NCBI RefSeq assembly: GCF_003663885.1
Contig: NZ_RCCE01000007.1
Location: forward strand, 54,114 to 118,113
Direction: 5' to 3'
From: Litoreibacter meonggei
Lineage (GTDB): Bacteria; Pseudomonadota; Alphaproteobacteria; Rhodobacterales; Rhodobacteraceae
DNA length: 64,000 nt
Shown here piece after piece: positions 6,795 to 14,999 of this stretch (its first letter is position 1; each line of letters opens with the position of its first letter). The notes beneath the pieces were generated by a model. The model was not told the origin of the DNA. It worked only from the letters and a program-made list of their open reading frames with translations, and searched no databases. Position numbers and translations under genes: made by a program.

Positions 6795-9137
6795 TTAGTG
6801 TCCGTGCGCCAGCGCGCCCTTGGCCATAGTGGTTCCAATTTGTTTTCCACCACGCGGCCCGGCGTCGTCCTCCCGCGCTTGCAGTAGCCTCAGAGCATTT
6901 GCAACGACAAGCAAGGATACGCCGACATCGGCCGCGATCGCGCCCCACATCGAGGCCATGCCGAAGGCGGTCGCGACCACAAAGACGGCTTTGGTCGCAA
7001 GGGACAGCCCGATGTTCTGTTTGATGATCGACATGGTTCGACGGGAATGGCCAATCAGCCATGGCACCTTGCCGATATCGTCGGTCATGAGCGCAATGTC
7101 AGCCGTTTCAATTGCGGCGTCCGATCCCACGGCCCCCATAGCGATCCCGTAATGCGCGCGCGCCATTGCCGGGGCGTCGTTCACGCCATCCCCGATCATT
7201 GCCACGGTGTCGTGGATTGCCACCAGCTCCTCGACCGCTGCGACCTTGTCTTCAGGCAGAAGTTCGGCACGCACCTCGTCTATGCCGACTTCAGCGGCCA
7301 CCGCCCGTGCCGTAGCTGCGTTGTCGCCGGTGAGCATCACAATCTTCTTGACCCCCTGCGCATGTAGACGGGCAACGATCCCCTTGGCATCGGGCCGGAT
7401 CCGGTCACGCAGTTCTAGCACTCCATTGACCCCAGTAGCATCGCCGATGGCCACCAATGTACTTCCGGACCCCTCGATCGCGTCGCGCAACTCTGCTGGA
7501 ATCGCCGTACCAAGACCCTTTTCCTCCGCAAATCGATCCGAGCCCAACCAGATGGATTGACCGTCCAAATGGCCCTCAAGACCGCGCCCAGGCACCGTCC
7601 GCGTGTTTTCGGCGGCGACGATTTGCATTCCGTCCTGCTCCGCCCGGCTCAGGATCGCCCGTGCGAGCGGGTGTGATGACCGCGCTTCGAGCGCGGCCGC
7701 GCGCATTAGGAGATCGCGTTCGGAAGTCTCGCCAATTGGATAAACCGCAGCGACTTCCGGTTCTCCCATCGTAATCGTGCCGGTCTTGTCCATGGCCAAT
7801 GCTGTGGTGCGACCGGGCGCTTCGACATATGCCCCGCCCTTGATCAGCACACCATTGCGCGCCGAGGCGGCAAGCGAGGCGACGATTGAGACTGGAGTCG
7901 AGATCACCAAGGCACAAGGACAGGCAATAACCAGAAGAACCAGTGCGTTGTAGAACCAGAAACCCCAATCGCCGCCCGCGAAAAGCGGGGGCACCAAGGC
8001 AATGACAATGGCGAGCACCATCACAACCGGTGTGTAGATTCGGGCAAACTTTGTCACCCACTGTTCGACCTCGGCACGGCGGGAATGTGCATCGCCCACC
8101 ATGCGGATAATCTTGGACAATACCGTGTCGGAGGCGGCTTTCGTTGCCCGCACAGTCAAAGTGCCCTCGCCATTGATGCTGCCAGCATAAACATCGTCGC
8201 CTGTCTCCTTTGGCACCAATGCACTCTCGCCCGTGATTGGCGCCTGGTCGACGGCCCCTGCTCCATCAACAACTTCTCCATCCAGCGGAATTCGGTCGCC
8301 ACCGCGCACGACGAACCGCGCGCCAACAGCTACGGCCGCAGCCGGAACATCGGCTTCAGAGCCATCATCATAGAGCACCCGGGCTGTTGGGGGTGCGAGA
8401 TCGAGAAGTGCTGACACAGCGTTGCGCGCGCGCCCTACGCTCCAGCTTTCAAGATAGAGTGAGAGTGAAAAGAAGAACGCCACTGTTGCGGCCTCAAAAA
8501 ACTCGCCAAGCCCGATAGCACCGGCCACGGCGACCACCATCAACAGGTTCATATCCGGAGAAAGCCGACGCGCCGACGACCACGCTTTGGGTGATACAAG
8601 CCAAACGCCAAACAGTATTGCAATTGCGAACAGCGCCGCTTCTGCCATGGGCATCGGCGCTTCACCATGGCCCGAGAACAATCCGATGGCACCACCGAAC
8701 CCAGTCTCAATGATGTGGTAGATGAACCCCGCCGCCCAGAAGCCGCCACTGAGCATCGTGAACCATTTTTGTTTTTTCAGATGTGCGGCCTGATCCGCAC
8801 TGGCATCTTCGGCATCCCAGGGTTTGGCCGTCATCCCGGTTGTCGCAACCAATTCAAGGATCCTGTCCGAAGACGAATTTGGTCCGCCATCCAGAACCGT
8901 CATGCGCGCATTGATAACGTCAAACGCAAGATACTCTTGGCCACCAACTTCGGGACCCACGACTCGGTTCAGGATCGAAACCTCTTCGGCGCAATCCAAT
9001 CCGCTGACATGAAAACTGCGGCCATCCAAGGCTGCCACCTGCGTTGGCTTAATGGCCTCTCCTCCGCAGCAGCTTCCGCTGTCACCCTTTGTTGCATGTG
9101 AATGATTTTGAGCGGTTGGAATCCCGTCATGTGGCAT
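6795..9137 (-). CDS. zntA: Zn/Cd/Pb-translocating P1B-type ATPase
   Basis: 780 residues. N-terminal tail with His residues and C-C-G-G, then an HMA domain with G-L-D-C-A-E-E. All P1B landmarks are present: C-P-C in 'V-I-A-C-P-C-A-L-V', the phosphorylated Asp in D-K-T-G-T-I-T, S-S-H-P-L in the nucleotide domain, G-D-G-V-N-D-A-P-A, and a final helix pair with 'D-V-G-V-S-L-L-V-V-A-N-A'. The CPC motif plus the late Asp are typical of ZntA/CadA (P1B-2) exporters of divalent soft metals. Start at 9137, about 30 bp downstream of a MerR-type -10 box, which implies a very short leader. Confidence 0.93.
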   Translation of the reverse strand: MPHDGIPTAQNHSHATKGDSGSCCGGEAIKPTQVAALDGRSFHVSGLDCAEEVSILNRVVGPEVGGQEYLAFDVINARMTVLDGGPNSSSDRILELVATTGMTAKPWDAEDASADQAAHLKKQKWFTMLSGGFWAAGFIYHIIETGFGGAIGLFSGHGEAPMPMAEAALFAIAILFGVWLVSPKAWSSARRLSPDMNLLMVVAVAGAIGLGEFFEAATVAFFFSLSLYLESWSVGRARNAVSALLDLAPPTARVLYDDGSEADVPAAAVAVGARFVVRGGDRIPLDGEVVDGAGAVDQAPITGESALVPKETGDDVYAGSINGEGTLTVRATKAASDTVLSKIIRMVGDAHSRRAEVEQWVTKFARIYTPVVMVLAIVIALVPPLFAGGDWGFWFYNALVLLVIACPCALVISTPVSIVASLAASARNGVLIKGGAYVEAPGRTTALAMDKTGTITMGEPEVAAVYPIGETSERDLLMRAAALEARSSHPLARAILSRAEQDGMQIVAAENTRTVPGRGLEGHLDGQSIWLGSDRFAEEKGLGTAIPAELRDAIEGSGSTLVAIGDATGVNGVLELRDRIRPDAKGIVARLHAQGVKKIVMLTGDNAATARAVAAEVGIDEVRAELLPEDKVAAVEELVAIHDTVAMIGDGVNDAPAMARAHYGIAMGAVGSDAAIETADIALMTDDIGKVPWLIGHSRRTMSIIKQNIGLSLATKAVFVVATAFGMASMWGAIAADVGVSLLVVANALRLLQAREDDAGPRGGKQIGTTMAKGALAHGH

Positions 9138-9168
9138 GAATTGTCCTCAGATTCGCTATGGTGAAAAG

Positions 9169-9199
9169 TACATACGCCCTACAGCAACTAGAGGTTCAA
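9169..9199 (-). promoter_or_regulatory. MerR-type promoter for the P1B ATPase
   Basis: Minus strand: -35 TTGAAC (9199-9194), 19-nt spacer with CTCTAG and CTGTAG half-sites, -10 TATGTA (9174-9169). Same architecture as the sites at 2738-2768 and 10422-10452. The ATPase ATG is 32 nt downstream of the -10 box. Confidence 0.8.
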
Positions 9200-9304
9200 G
9201 CGAAAAGTTCCCACTGTAAGACAGTCGCAACGTTCACGGTGCGAAGGGTGAAGATTTGGGTCGAAACTATTGAGTTTCAGCCACTTTTCTCAGGAGATTC
9301 GCCT

Positions 9305-9361
9305 ATGAACCTGCCTTTGCATTGCACCACATGCCGCCAAATGCGAGAAAGATGCATCTAA
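9305..9361 (+). CDS. possible Cys-rich 18-residue peptide
   Basis: An 18-codon frame (ATG 9305, TAA 9359-9361) with an AGGAG box ending about 9 nt upstream. The peptide has three Cys and one His in 12 residues (H-C-T-T-C-R...R-C-I). It sits between the MerR-type promoter region and the small lipoprotein gene. It could be a metal-binding leader peptide, a remnant of a regulator gene, or chance. No family recognised. Confidence 0.25.
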   Translation: MNLPLHCTTCRQMRERCI

Positions 9362-9389
9362 GAATTCAAAGCAGTAGGACAGTCAGTTT

Positions 9390-9659
9390 ATGTACAGGCG
9401 GAGCGCAATTCTTCTCTTTTTCGGTTTGGCGCTTGGGGCCTGCTCAGAGTCTTTGTCGAATTCACAAGGCTCGGGGTCCCTTCCGCCCCTCCCGGAACAG
9501 GTCGCAGCTCTAGCGGCTCCGAACCAGGATCTGGCAACCGCGCGTTTGCGCCCGGAAGACAACTGTTATTGGTACATGCATTCCGGGCCGGTCGAGGACA
9601 CGCTCTTGCCGCTCAGAACAACTCGCGGCAATCCGATCTGCGTCAAGCCGGCCGCGTAG
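9390..9659 (+). CDS. small lipoprotein of unknown function
   Basis: 89 residues. Signal peptide with lipobox L-G-A-C (Cys about residue 18), then a Ser/Gly/Pro-rich linker and a compact C-terminal part containing two further Cys and aromatic residues ('N-C-Y-W-Y-M-H-S-G-P', 'P-I-C-V-K-P'). It is convergent with the L,D-transpeptidase gene. Possible substrate of the accessory signal peptidase II in this island. No function assigned. Confidence 0.6.
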   Translation: MYRRSAILLFFGLALGACSESLSNSQGSGSLPPLPEQVAALAAPNQDLATARLRPEDNCYWYMHSGPVEDTLLPLRTTRGNPICVKPAA

Positions 9660-9697
9660 CCTTGGCGGCTGAACGGGCCTTACCGCTAAGCTGAGAA

Positions 9698-10360
9698 CTA
9701 GCTGCGCGCTGTGACGCTGTCTTCAGCGGAGTACAAAAATGCGGTCGCGCCAATTGCGACCCTGGGATAAAGCTCGTTGATATGCGCCATGACCATTCGG
9801 ACACATCCCGAGCTCGCACGTCCACCAATTGACCTCGCTTGCGGCGTACCGTGAATACGCAGATACGTGTCGCGCTGGCCGACAAAGAGATAGAGTGCGC
9901 GTGACCCAAGTGCATTCCTTGGACCTGGTTCCTGGCCGTTTTCGAACTCCGCGTATTCGGGATTTCGCTCAATCATCGATTTGGTTGGTGTCCAGTGCGG
10001 CCACTCGACTTTACGGCGGATCGTGTATGTCCCTGGCTCATAGAGGTTGCCACGGGCAATCGCGACGCCGTAACGCATCGCCGTTCCACCCTCTTCGATG
10101 TGGTAGAGGTATCGCGCCACTGCATCGACATGAATGTCACCGGGCGTCAAACCAGCCCTTGCTTCGACCCGTCGCGGCAGGAAACGCGGCTGAACGCCCC
10201 AAGGATTGGAAGTCTCAAGATCGAAACTCGCGGGCGTCACTTGCGCATCCCAAGCCGCCTTTTGCGATGCAGTCGGCCAAGAATTGGCAAAGACAGGATT
10301 TGAAATGGACGCTGAAAATAGGGCTGCTCCAGTTGCGATAAAATGCCGTCGTGTCAACAT
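9698..10360 (-). CDS. Tat-exported L,D-transpeptidase (YkuD)
   Basis: 220 residues. N-terminus T-R-R-H-F-I-A-T-G is a Tat-type signal followed by V-F-A-N. The YkuD domain (about residues 75-210) keeps the catalytic pair: His in R-I-H-G-T and Cys in S-S-G-C-V-R-M. It resembles periplasmic ErfK/YbiS enzymes that form 3-3 cross-links or anchor proteins to peptidoglycan. It is preceded by a MerR-type promoter (10422-10452), so cell-wall cross-linking appears to be wired into the metal response. Confidence 0.88.
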   Translation of the reverse strand: MLTRRHFIATGAALFSASISNPVFANSWPTASQKAAWDAQVTPASFDLETSNPWGVQPRFLPRRVEARAGLTPGDIHVDAVARYLYHIEEGGTAMRYGVAIARGNLYEPGTYTIRRKVEWPHWTPTKSMIERNPEYAEFENGQEPGPRNALGSRALYLFVGQRDTYLRIHGTPQARSIGGRASSGCVRMVMAHINELYPRVAIGATAFLYSAEDSVTARS

Positions 10361-10421
10361 ACTGAACTCGTCTCCATCTTAGTATTCAAGAGGCATCCAC
10401 AAAGCCCCCTATAGTTCGTAA

Positions 10422-10452
10422 TTCTTACAACCTACACCTCCTAGAGGTTCAA
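10422..10452 (-). promoter_or_regulatory. MerR-type promoter for the L,D-transpeptidase
   Basis: Minus strand: -35 TTGAAC (10452-10447), 19-nt spacer with CTCTAG half-site, -10 TAAGAA (10427-10422). The -35 and left half of the spacer are identical to the ATPase promoter. The gene starts about 62 nt downstream. Confidence 0.72.
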
Positions 10453-10574
10453 GGCAAAAACGTCAGCACACGAGCATGTGTATGGAACCTGGCTTGCTGT
10501 GCCGAAATGTACGACCTCGCCGCAACAACGGCGCGCGCCTGCCATGTGCTAGCTGCCTTCAAACAAAGAAATTG

Positions 10575-10610
10575 CCAATACAGTATTATTTTGCCAATAA
10601 TGCGGTATTG
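10575..10610. promoter_or_regulatory. inverted repeat carrying the AATAATNNGGTATTG motif
   Basis: Left arm CAATACAGTATTATT (10576-10590), 5-nt centre, right arm AATAATGCGGTATTG (10596-10610). It ends 36 bp before the ATG of the secreted protein at 10647. Related motifs lie at 18762-18776, 43557-43570, 43585-43592 (reverse) and 61882-61896. Probable operator for a shared regulator. Confidence 0.5.
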
Positions 10611-10646
10611 TTGAGCTATTTTCAACGTGCCAACTCAGGAGGCTAA

Positions 10647-11474
10647 ATGATGAAGAACCTCAGAAACTCTGCCTTGGTCGTGGCCGCGCTGACAGCCGCC
10701 ACATTTACCTCTGCCCCGCAACGTGCCGCAGCTCAAACCTACCAAATCGACTGCGCAATCCTTCTCTGTCTTTCCGGGGGGTGGCCCGCATCCGTGCCAT
10801 GCGCCAGGGCGAGAGCAGAATTCATCCGTCGTATCACACCCTGGCCCGTAGAGCCGCCGCTGCAAATCTGGCGTTGCCCCATGGGTGCCGCATATACGGT
10901 AGACCCGGACACGCTGACCAGTGAGCGGATTTACGAAATCCTTTTTGAGCTCGATCAGTCTGCACCGCTGCAATCCTTCTCTGTGGATGAGGCAGGCAAT
11001 CCGGTCACCGGCTCAGATGGTCGGCTGGCCGGAGCCCCTGCCCCGACATTTCAAGCGCCGCCACTCGCGGACGCGATGGTGCCGCAACACGCTGTCGTTC
11101 GTATGACCGGCGGCAACGCGGCGCCATTGCCCGAGGGCTTCACAATGCAGCTTGTGCAAGATCGTGCTGACATTGACATCAGTGGGTCCGAGTTCAACTT
11201 CGTTCGTTCGATCCGTGTTTTCGATGCAACCTACGTGCGGCAACATGAATCCGGTCGCGATGGTGATTGTAACCGCACGCAGAACATCCGGCTTGGCACC
11301 TATGGCACCCAAGGTGACTTTCGTTGGACAAGAAGCTCAGTTGCCGCCCTACCCGCAGCCCATGTGGGCACAGCGGGGTTCGGCAGCACCTGCCCAAGCA
11401 TTTTTCACCGGTCGGTATTCGTTGAGTGGCGCGACTATGAAGGCAACTACGGCTTCGAGCAGGTGAACTACTAG
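10647..11474 (+). CDS. secreted TrbM-like protein, probable transfer accessory
   Basis: 275 residues with an N-terminal signal peptide (cleavage near A-A-A-Q). The mature start 'I-D-C-A-I-L-L-C-L-S-G-G', a further Cys (P-C-A-R-A-R) and 'W-R-C-P-M-G' resemble TrbM of conjugation systems, which has the same Cys-rich N-terminal block. The rest (Pro-rich middle, then 'F-V-R-S-I-R-V-F-D-A' and 'V-F-V-E-W-R-D-Y-E') is not recognised. Ribosome site AGGAGG 6 nt before ATG-ATG. It stands alone with its own dyad-bearing promoter region and is far from the virB operon. Confidence 0.55.
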   Translation: MMKNLRNSALVVAALTAATFTSAPQRAAAQTYQIDCAILLCLSGGWPASVPCARARAEFIRRITPWPVEPPLQIWRCPMGAAYTVDPDTLTSERIYEILFELDQSAPLQSFSVDEAGNPVTGSDGRLAGAPAPTFQAPPLADAMVPQHAVVRMTGGNAAPLPEGFTMQLVQDRADIDISGSEFNFVRSIRVFDATYVRQHESGRDGDCNRTQNIRLGTYGTQGDFRWTRSSVAALPAAHVGTAGFGSTCPSIFHRSVFVEWRDYEGNYGFEQVNY

Positions 11475-11552
11475 ATATGGTGATGCGCGTCCGCGACAAA
11501 ACCGTATTTACGGCAGGCACCTATAAATAGTATGCCTGTGGGACAAAACAAG

Positions 11553-12275
11553 AATCGAAAGGGGGCGGCAAGCGAGCAGCTGAAAAAGCAAACCCCCGCA
11601 AGGCGGCAACCATGCGGGGGGTTTGATAAGACCTAGGGACGGCAATCCCGAAGAGGCTCTATAACTTAAGCCCGGTTTTATCACCCAAGACAGCGATCAG
11701 ACAAGTAAAAAACGCATCCGTGCGACCAGTCCCATTGCATCTTGGCCTAACTCTTGACGAAACCACAAGAATTAGCCCCAGACGCAAGACCTAGACAAAC
11801 CTCTCACGCAGAGGCCGAGGTGTTGTATGCTGAGCAAAGATCGAAACAGAATCGAAGGAGATTCGAGACATCCAGAAAGCGAAACCCCCGCAAGGCGGTG
11901 ACCTTAACGGGGGGGTTCAAGAACCAGGAAGCGCCAACTTCCCAGACAATCCAATATCTAATTGCGGTTCTAGCACCTCCCAATCAGCTCGATCAAGAAA
12001 AAACGCATTTGTGCGAACAGGTGAAGTGCATCTTGGATTGGCCCACCGAAACCACGTTGGACCAACCCTGGGTGCAAACCCAAACAACCCGGCAGCATCT
12101 TTCTGCCGATACTTCGAAGGAGAAACTGAACCCTAGAAAAGCAAAACCCCGCAAGGCGGTGAACCTTCCGGGGAGCTATGAAATCAGAGCGCCAACTCTG
12201 AGATCGCCTAGAACACGATCACCATAGCGCCCCCTGATTCATGCAGGCAAGAAAAAACGCATTTGTGCGAACAAT
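11553..12275 (+). repeat. three degenerate tandem units upstream of repC
   Basis: Each unit of about 255-290 bp has two conserved parts. First, a GC-rich hairpin with core ACCCCCGCAAGGCGG (A: 11590-11624; B: 11882-11917; C: 12144-12173). Second, 75-115 nt later, a box AAGAAAAAACGCATTTGTGC followed by GAAC (A, diverged: 11703-11726; B: 11995-12019; C: 12249-12273). In units A and B the box is followed by GCATCTTGG. The sequence between is less alike. The block ends 54 bp before the repC ATG. It could be the replication origin with long iterons, or three related small RNAs ending in terminator hairpins. An open frame across it has repeat-derived composition and is not believed. Confidence 0.6.
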
Positions 12276-12329
12276 GAAGTTTTGCCTGTCGCCGCCTTGT
12301 CCATCGAGCAGAGACAAGGAGTGACAACA

Positions 12330-13523
12330 ATGAGGACACAACCTCACCCCGCCCTTCCACAGGGCTATTCCCGGCGTGATGTTATCGCGCTGGTCGCTGA
12401 CGTGGGCCGTGACATCGGCCTCAGCACACGTTTGACTGACATCTTGACGCGTATGATCGGCAGCACTGATCAGGACGCTTGGGTCGATCCGGAGAAGGAG
12501 CCCATTTTCTATGGGCGCCAGGAGACCTTCGCACAGCGCCTAAGGATCTCGACACGCCAATTGCGATCACATGAAAAGAGCCTGCAAAAGCATGGGCTCA
12601 TTCAGCGCCGCACGCTTGCCAATGGCAGTCGCTACGGCAGCGCCGGCTTAGGACTGGTTCTGACGCCTCTTATCGAGAGGTTCACAGAGTTTCTGGACAT
12701 TCGAGAAGCCAGAAAGGCGCAGTTTGAACGCATGAAGCAGCTCAAGGCCCTGCGCAGCGTGCGTCTGGCAACCTTCCGCGATGAACTTGCGCGTCTCTCG
12801 GAAGACGATCAATCATCAGCCGACGTCCAAGCTATGATCCAAGAACGAACCACCTGGCCGCGCACAGATACGCTCCTCTCTTTGGGCGAAGCGCAATTGT
12901 CGCAGCACCTCGATGATGCCACTAGCCTGTGCACAACATTGGTGGAATGGATAGAAAACCATAGTGATTCCTCCTGTGAACCGGAAGAAACCTTCCGGTC
13001 CTATATACAAGAAGACATTCACCAGATTCATTCTGAAGAATGTAACGCAAGCGACAATAAGCGGAGCGCGGGCTTGCCCGCGCACTCTGATTCAATTATG
13101 TCGGAGCCTGACGGCCCCGACGATTGCAGAGAAAAACAGCTTCAGGCGGAAACCGAAGCACTTCAAGGGCTATTTTCAGGCTTCTATGGACTGTCGCATG
13201 CGATCTCCTTGGCAAGCGAAGAGTTCCAAATGGAGATGGAAGCACGCAGTGGCGAACGACCGGAATATGCTTTGGTCGAGGCCGCGGCGGCGCGGGTGCC
13301 GCATCTTGGGATCAACATCACCGCCTGGGCGGCGGCTTGCGATCGGATGGGGCGCACCAAAGCGGCGATCTGCATTCTGTTGCTCGATGCCAACCGGGAT
13401 CATGCCGTCAATCCTGTCCGCAATCCTGGGGGCGCGCTGCGCGGTATGATCAAAGCGCACAATCGTGGCAAGCTCAACATTATCGGGAGCTTGATCGGGC
13501 TGCATCGGAGACGTGGCCTGTGA
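12330..13523 (+). CDS. repC: plasmid replication initiator RepC, solitary type
   Basis: 397 residues. N-terminal RepC domain with a winged-helix core ('I-F-Y-G-R-Q-E-T-F-A-Q-R-L-R-I-S-T-R-Q-L'), a charged middle, and a C-terminal RepC domain ending in 'N-P-G-G-A-L-R-G-M-I'. RepC initiates replication of repABC plasmids, with the origin usually inside its own gene. Start chosen at the ATG 8 nt after AAGGAG (12316-12321). No repA or repB precedes it; only the tandem units at 11553-12275 do. Solitary repC replicons are known in Rhodobacterales. It identifies the window as plasmid-derived. Confidence 0.85.
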   Translation: MRTQPHPALPQGYSRRDVIALVADVGRDIGLSTRLTDILTRMIGSTDQDAWVDPEKEPIFYGRQETFAQRLRISTRQLRSHEKSLQKHGLIQRRTLANGSRYGSAGLGLVLTPLIERFTEFLDIREARKAQFERMKQLKALRSVRLATFRDELARLSEDDQSSADVQAMIQERTTWPRTDTLLSLGEAQLSQHLDDATSLCTTLVEWIENHSDSSCEPEETFRSYIQEDIHQIHSEECNASDNKRSAGLPAHSDSIMSEPDGPDDCREKQLQAETEALQGLFSGFYGLSHAISLASEEFQMEMEARSGERPEYALVEAAAARVPHLGINITAWAAACDRMGRTKAAICILLLDANRDHAVNPVRNPGGALRGMIKAHNRGKLNIIGSLIGLHRRRGL

Positions 13524-13719
13524 CCTGTTTTGGCAAGCAAACACGATGTTTTCCGCGATTATTGGGTCTCTGTCGTCGAGCTCGTACCCAAATACCTGGG
13601 CTGATGGGCACCACATCGACCAGAGAAGCCCCGAAGACCACGGTCTTTTGGGTCCGCGGCTTTCGAACGGTCAAACACCGTGGCACTGTCGGGTTTCCAA
13701 TGATCAGGAAGGTTCTGTT

Positions 13720-14574
13720 TTGAGTTGGGCTTTATTCATCGACGAGTCCGGACAAGATCAGCGCCAGTCTCCCTACGAAGTTCTCGCGGGCATCGCGATA
13801 GAAGATCGCGCACTCTGGCGATTGATCCGCGAGTTGTCTGACGCACAGGAGGAGATTTTTGGCCTTCGGCTCTTTGAAGCCTATGGCAGCGAGGCGAAAG
13901 CGCAAAAGCTACTCAAGAAAAAGGTCTTCACGCATGCCGCGCAGATGCCGCCTTTCCCACCAGATCAACGCAGAACGCTTGCCTGCGAGATTTTGCAGGA
14001 CGGCACCGCGGTCAGCCGTGACCGGCTGACCGCGCTGGCCCAGGCGAAACTCGCCTATGTTGAACGCGCGTTGGATCTTTCGCAGAAAGCTGGCGCCAGA
14101 GCCTTTGCTTCAATTGTGCCGCAAGCGGCGCCCCGGCCCGCTGGCGGGATGTTGCGCAAGGATTACGCCTATCTCTTTGAACGGTTTTTCTACTTTCTGA
14201 ACGGCTTCGATGAGGATCCGATGGGATACGTCGTTTTTGACGAGCTGGACAAAAGCGCGAGCCATATTCTTCTCAATCAGGTTGCCGAATACTTCTTGAA
14301 GACGAAGAAAGGTCAGACTCGATCGCGGCTTATCATTCCCGAGCCGTTTTTTGTTCACAGCGACCTTACGACAATGGTTCAGGTTGCCGACCTCATCGCC
14401 TATATTTTGAGTTGGGGGGTGCGGTTGAAGGGCATGAATGCGCCCCACCGTGCTGAGTTGGATGCCTTGTCCCGGAAAGTCATGCGGTTGCGATTCACGC
14501 AGCATACGCCCGGCGGGTACACAAATTATGGGTTCAAGATCATCAACGATCTCAGAGCCGCAGCCCACAAATAG
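13720..14574 (+). CDS. DUF3800 protein (putative RNase H-like nuclease)
   Basis: 284 residues from a TTG at 13720 with AGGAAGG 7 nt upstream; no ATG fits the domain start. The N-terminus L-F-I-D-E-S-G is the diagnostic DUF3800 motif, and later acidic positions ('Y-V-V-F-D-E-L-D-K', 'Q-V-A-D-L-I-A-Y') complete the pattern. The family is predicted to share an RNase H-like fold and is frequent in defence islands and beside plasmid genes. It begins 197 bp after repC and opens the defence island. Confidence 0.8.
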   Translation: MSWALFIDESGQDQRQSPYEVLAGIAIEDRALWRLIRELSDAQEEIFGLRLFEAYGSEAKAQKLLKKKVFTHAAQMPPFPPDQRRTLACEILQDGTAVSRDRLTALAQAKLAYVERALDLSQKAGARAFASIVPQAAPRPAGGMLRKDYAYLFERFFYFLNGFDEDPMGYVVFDELDKSASHILLNQVAEYFLKTKKGQTRSRLIIPEPFFVHSDLTTMVQVADLIAYILSWGVRLKGMNAPHRAELDALSRKVMRLRFTQHTPGGYTNYGFKIINDLRAAAHK

Positions 14575-14999
14575 AAAAAGGCAATGCCGTCGCCAGCAAA
14601 GCCTCCGATGTCTATGTAGCATCTGTGAGGTGTTTTGTCCAGATCGTCAGGTGAGAAAACCGATTTGGAGCGTGAGGTTTCGATCTTTGTTGTTACGATT
14701 TATTATCCCTTTTCAGGGTGCTAGGGGGCGCCGCCTGCGGCGATCAGCTCTAGTCGGCCGGGCCGACCGGAGCCCAAAGTCTCCGCCCATTCGGGTGACG
14801 ATCTTCGCCCGGGCGGCCTGTCGGCCGCCGAAAGATCCTTCTCTAACAGCATTTCTTGGATGCTAGTCATCGTCATTTTTCTTGTGAAATCAGCGCATTT
14901 GGGCGACAAGTGACATCAGATCTGCATCATCAAAACATGACCAATGCAGACAGTTTAAAAGCAAAAGAGCCGGAAATGGCCCCATAGATTCGAGCACTG
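14575..14999. other. intergenic region before the ABC-3C operon
   Basis: 425 bp without a convincing gene. It contains a GC-rich self-complementary stretch (GGGGGCGCCGCC and CGGCGATCAG, about 14725-14745) and T-rich sequence near 14870-14885 that could hold the promoter of the downstream operon. Nothing else recognised. Confidence 0.5.

Noticed and set aside
9158..9361. merR gene next to the ATPase promoter
   Set aside because: The 67-codon plus-strand frame here has no HTH or MerR features; only its last 18 codons are listed as a possible peptide.
11754..12227. 157-codon open frame on the plus strand
   Set aside because: It runs through the tandem units, and its repeated K-P-R-K-A-V strings come from the DNA repeats. 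No ribosome site or family.
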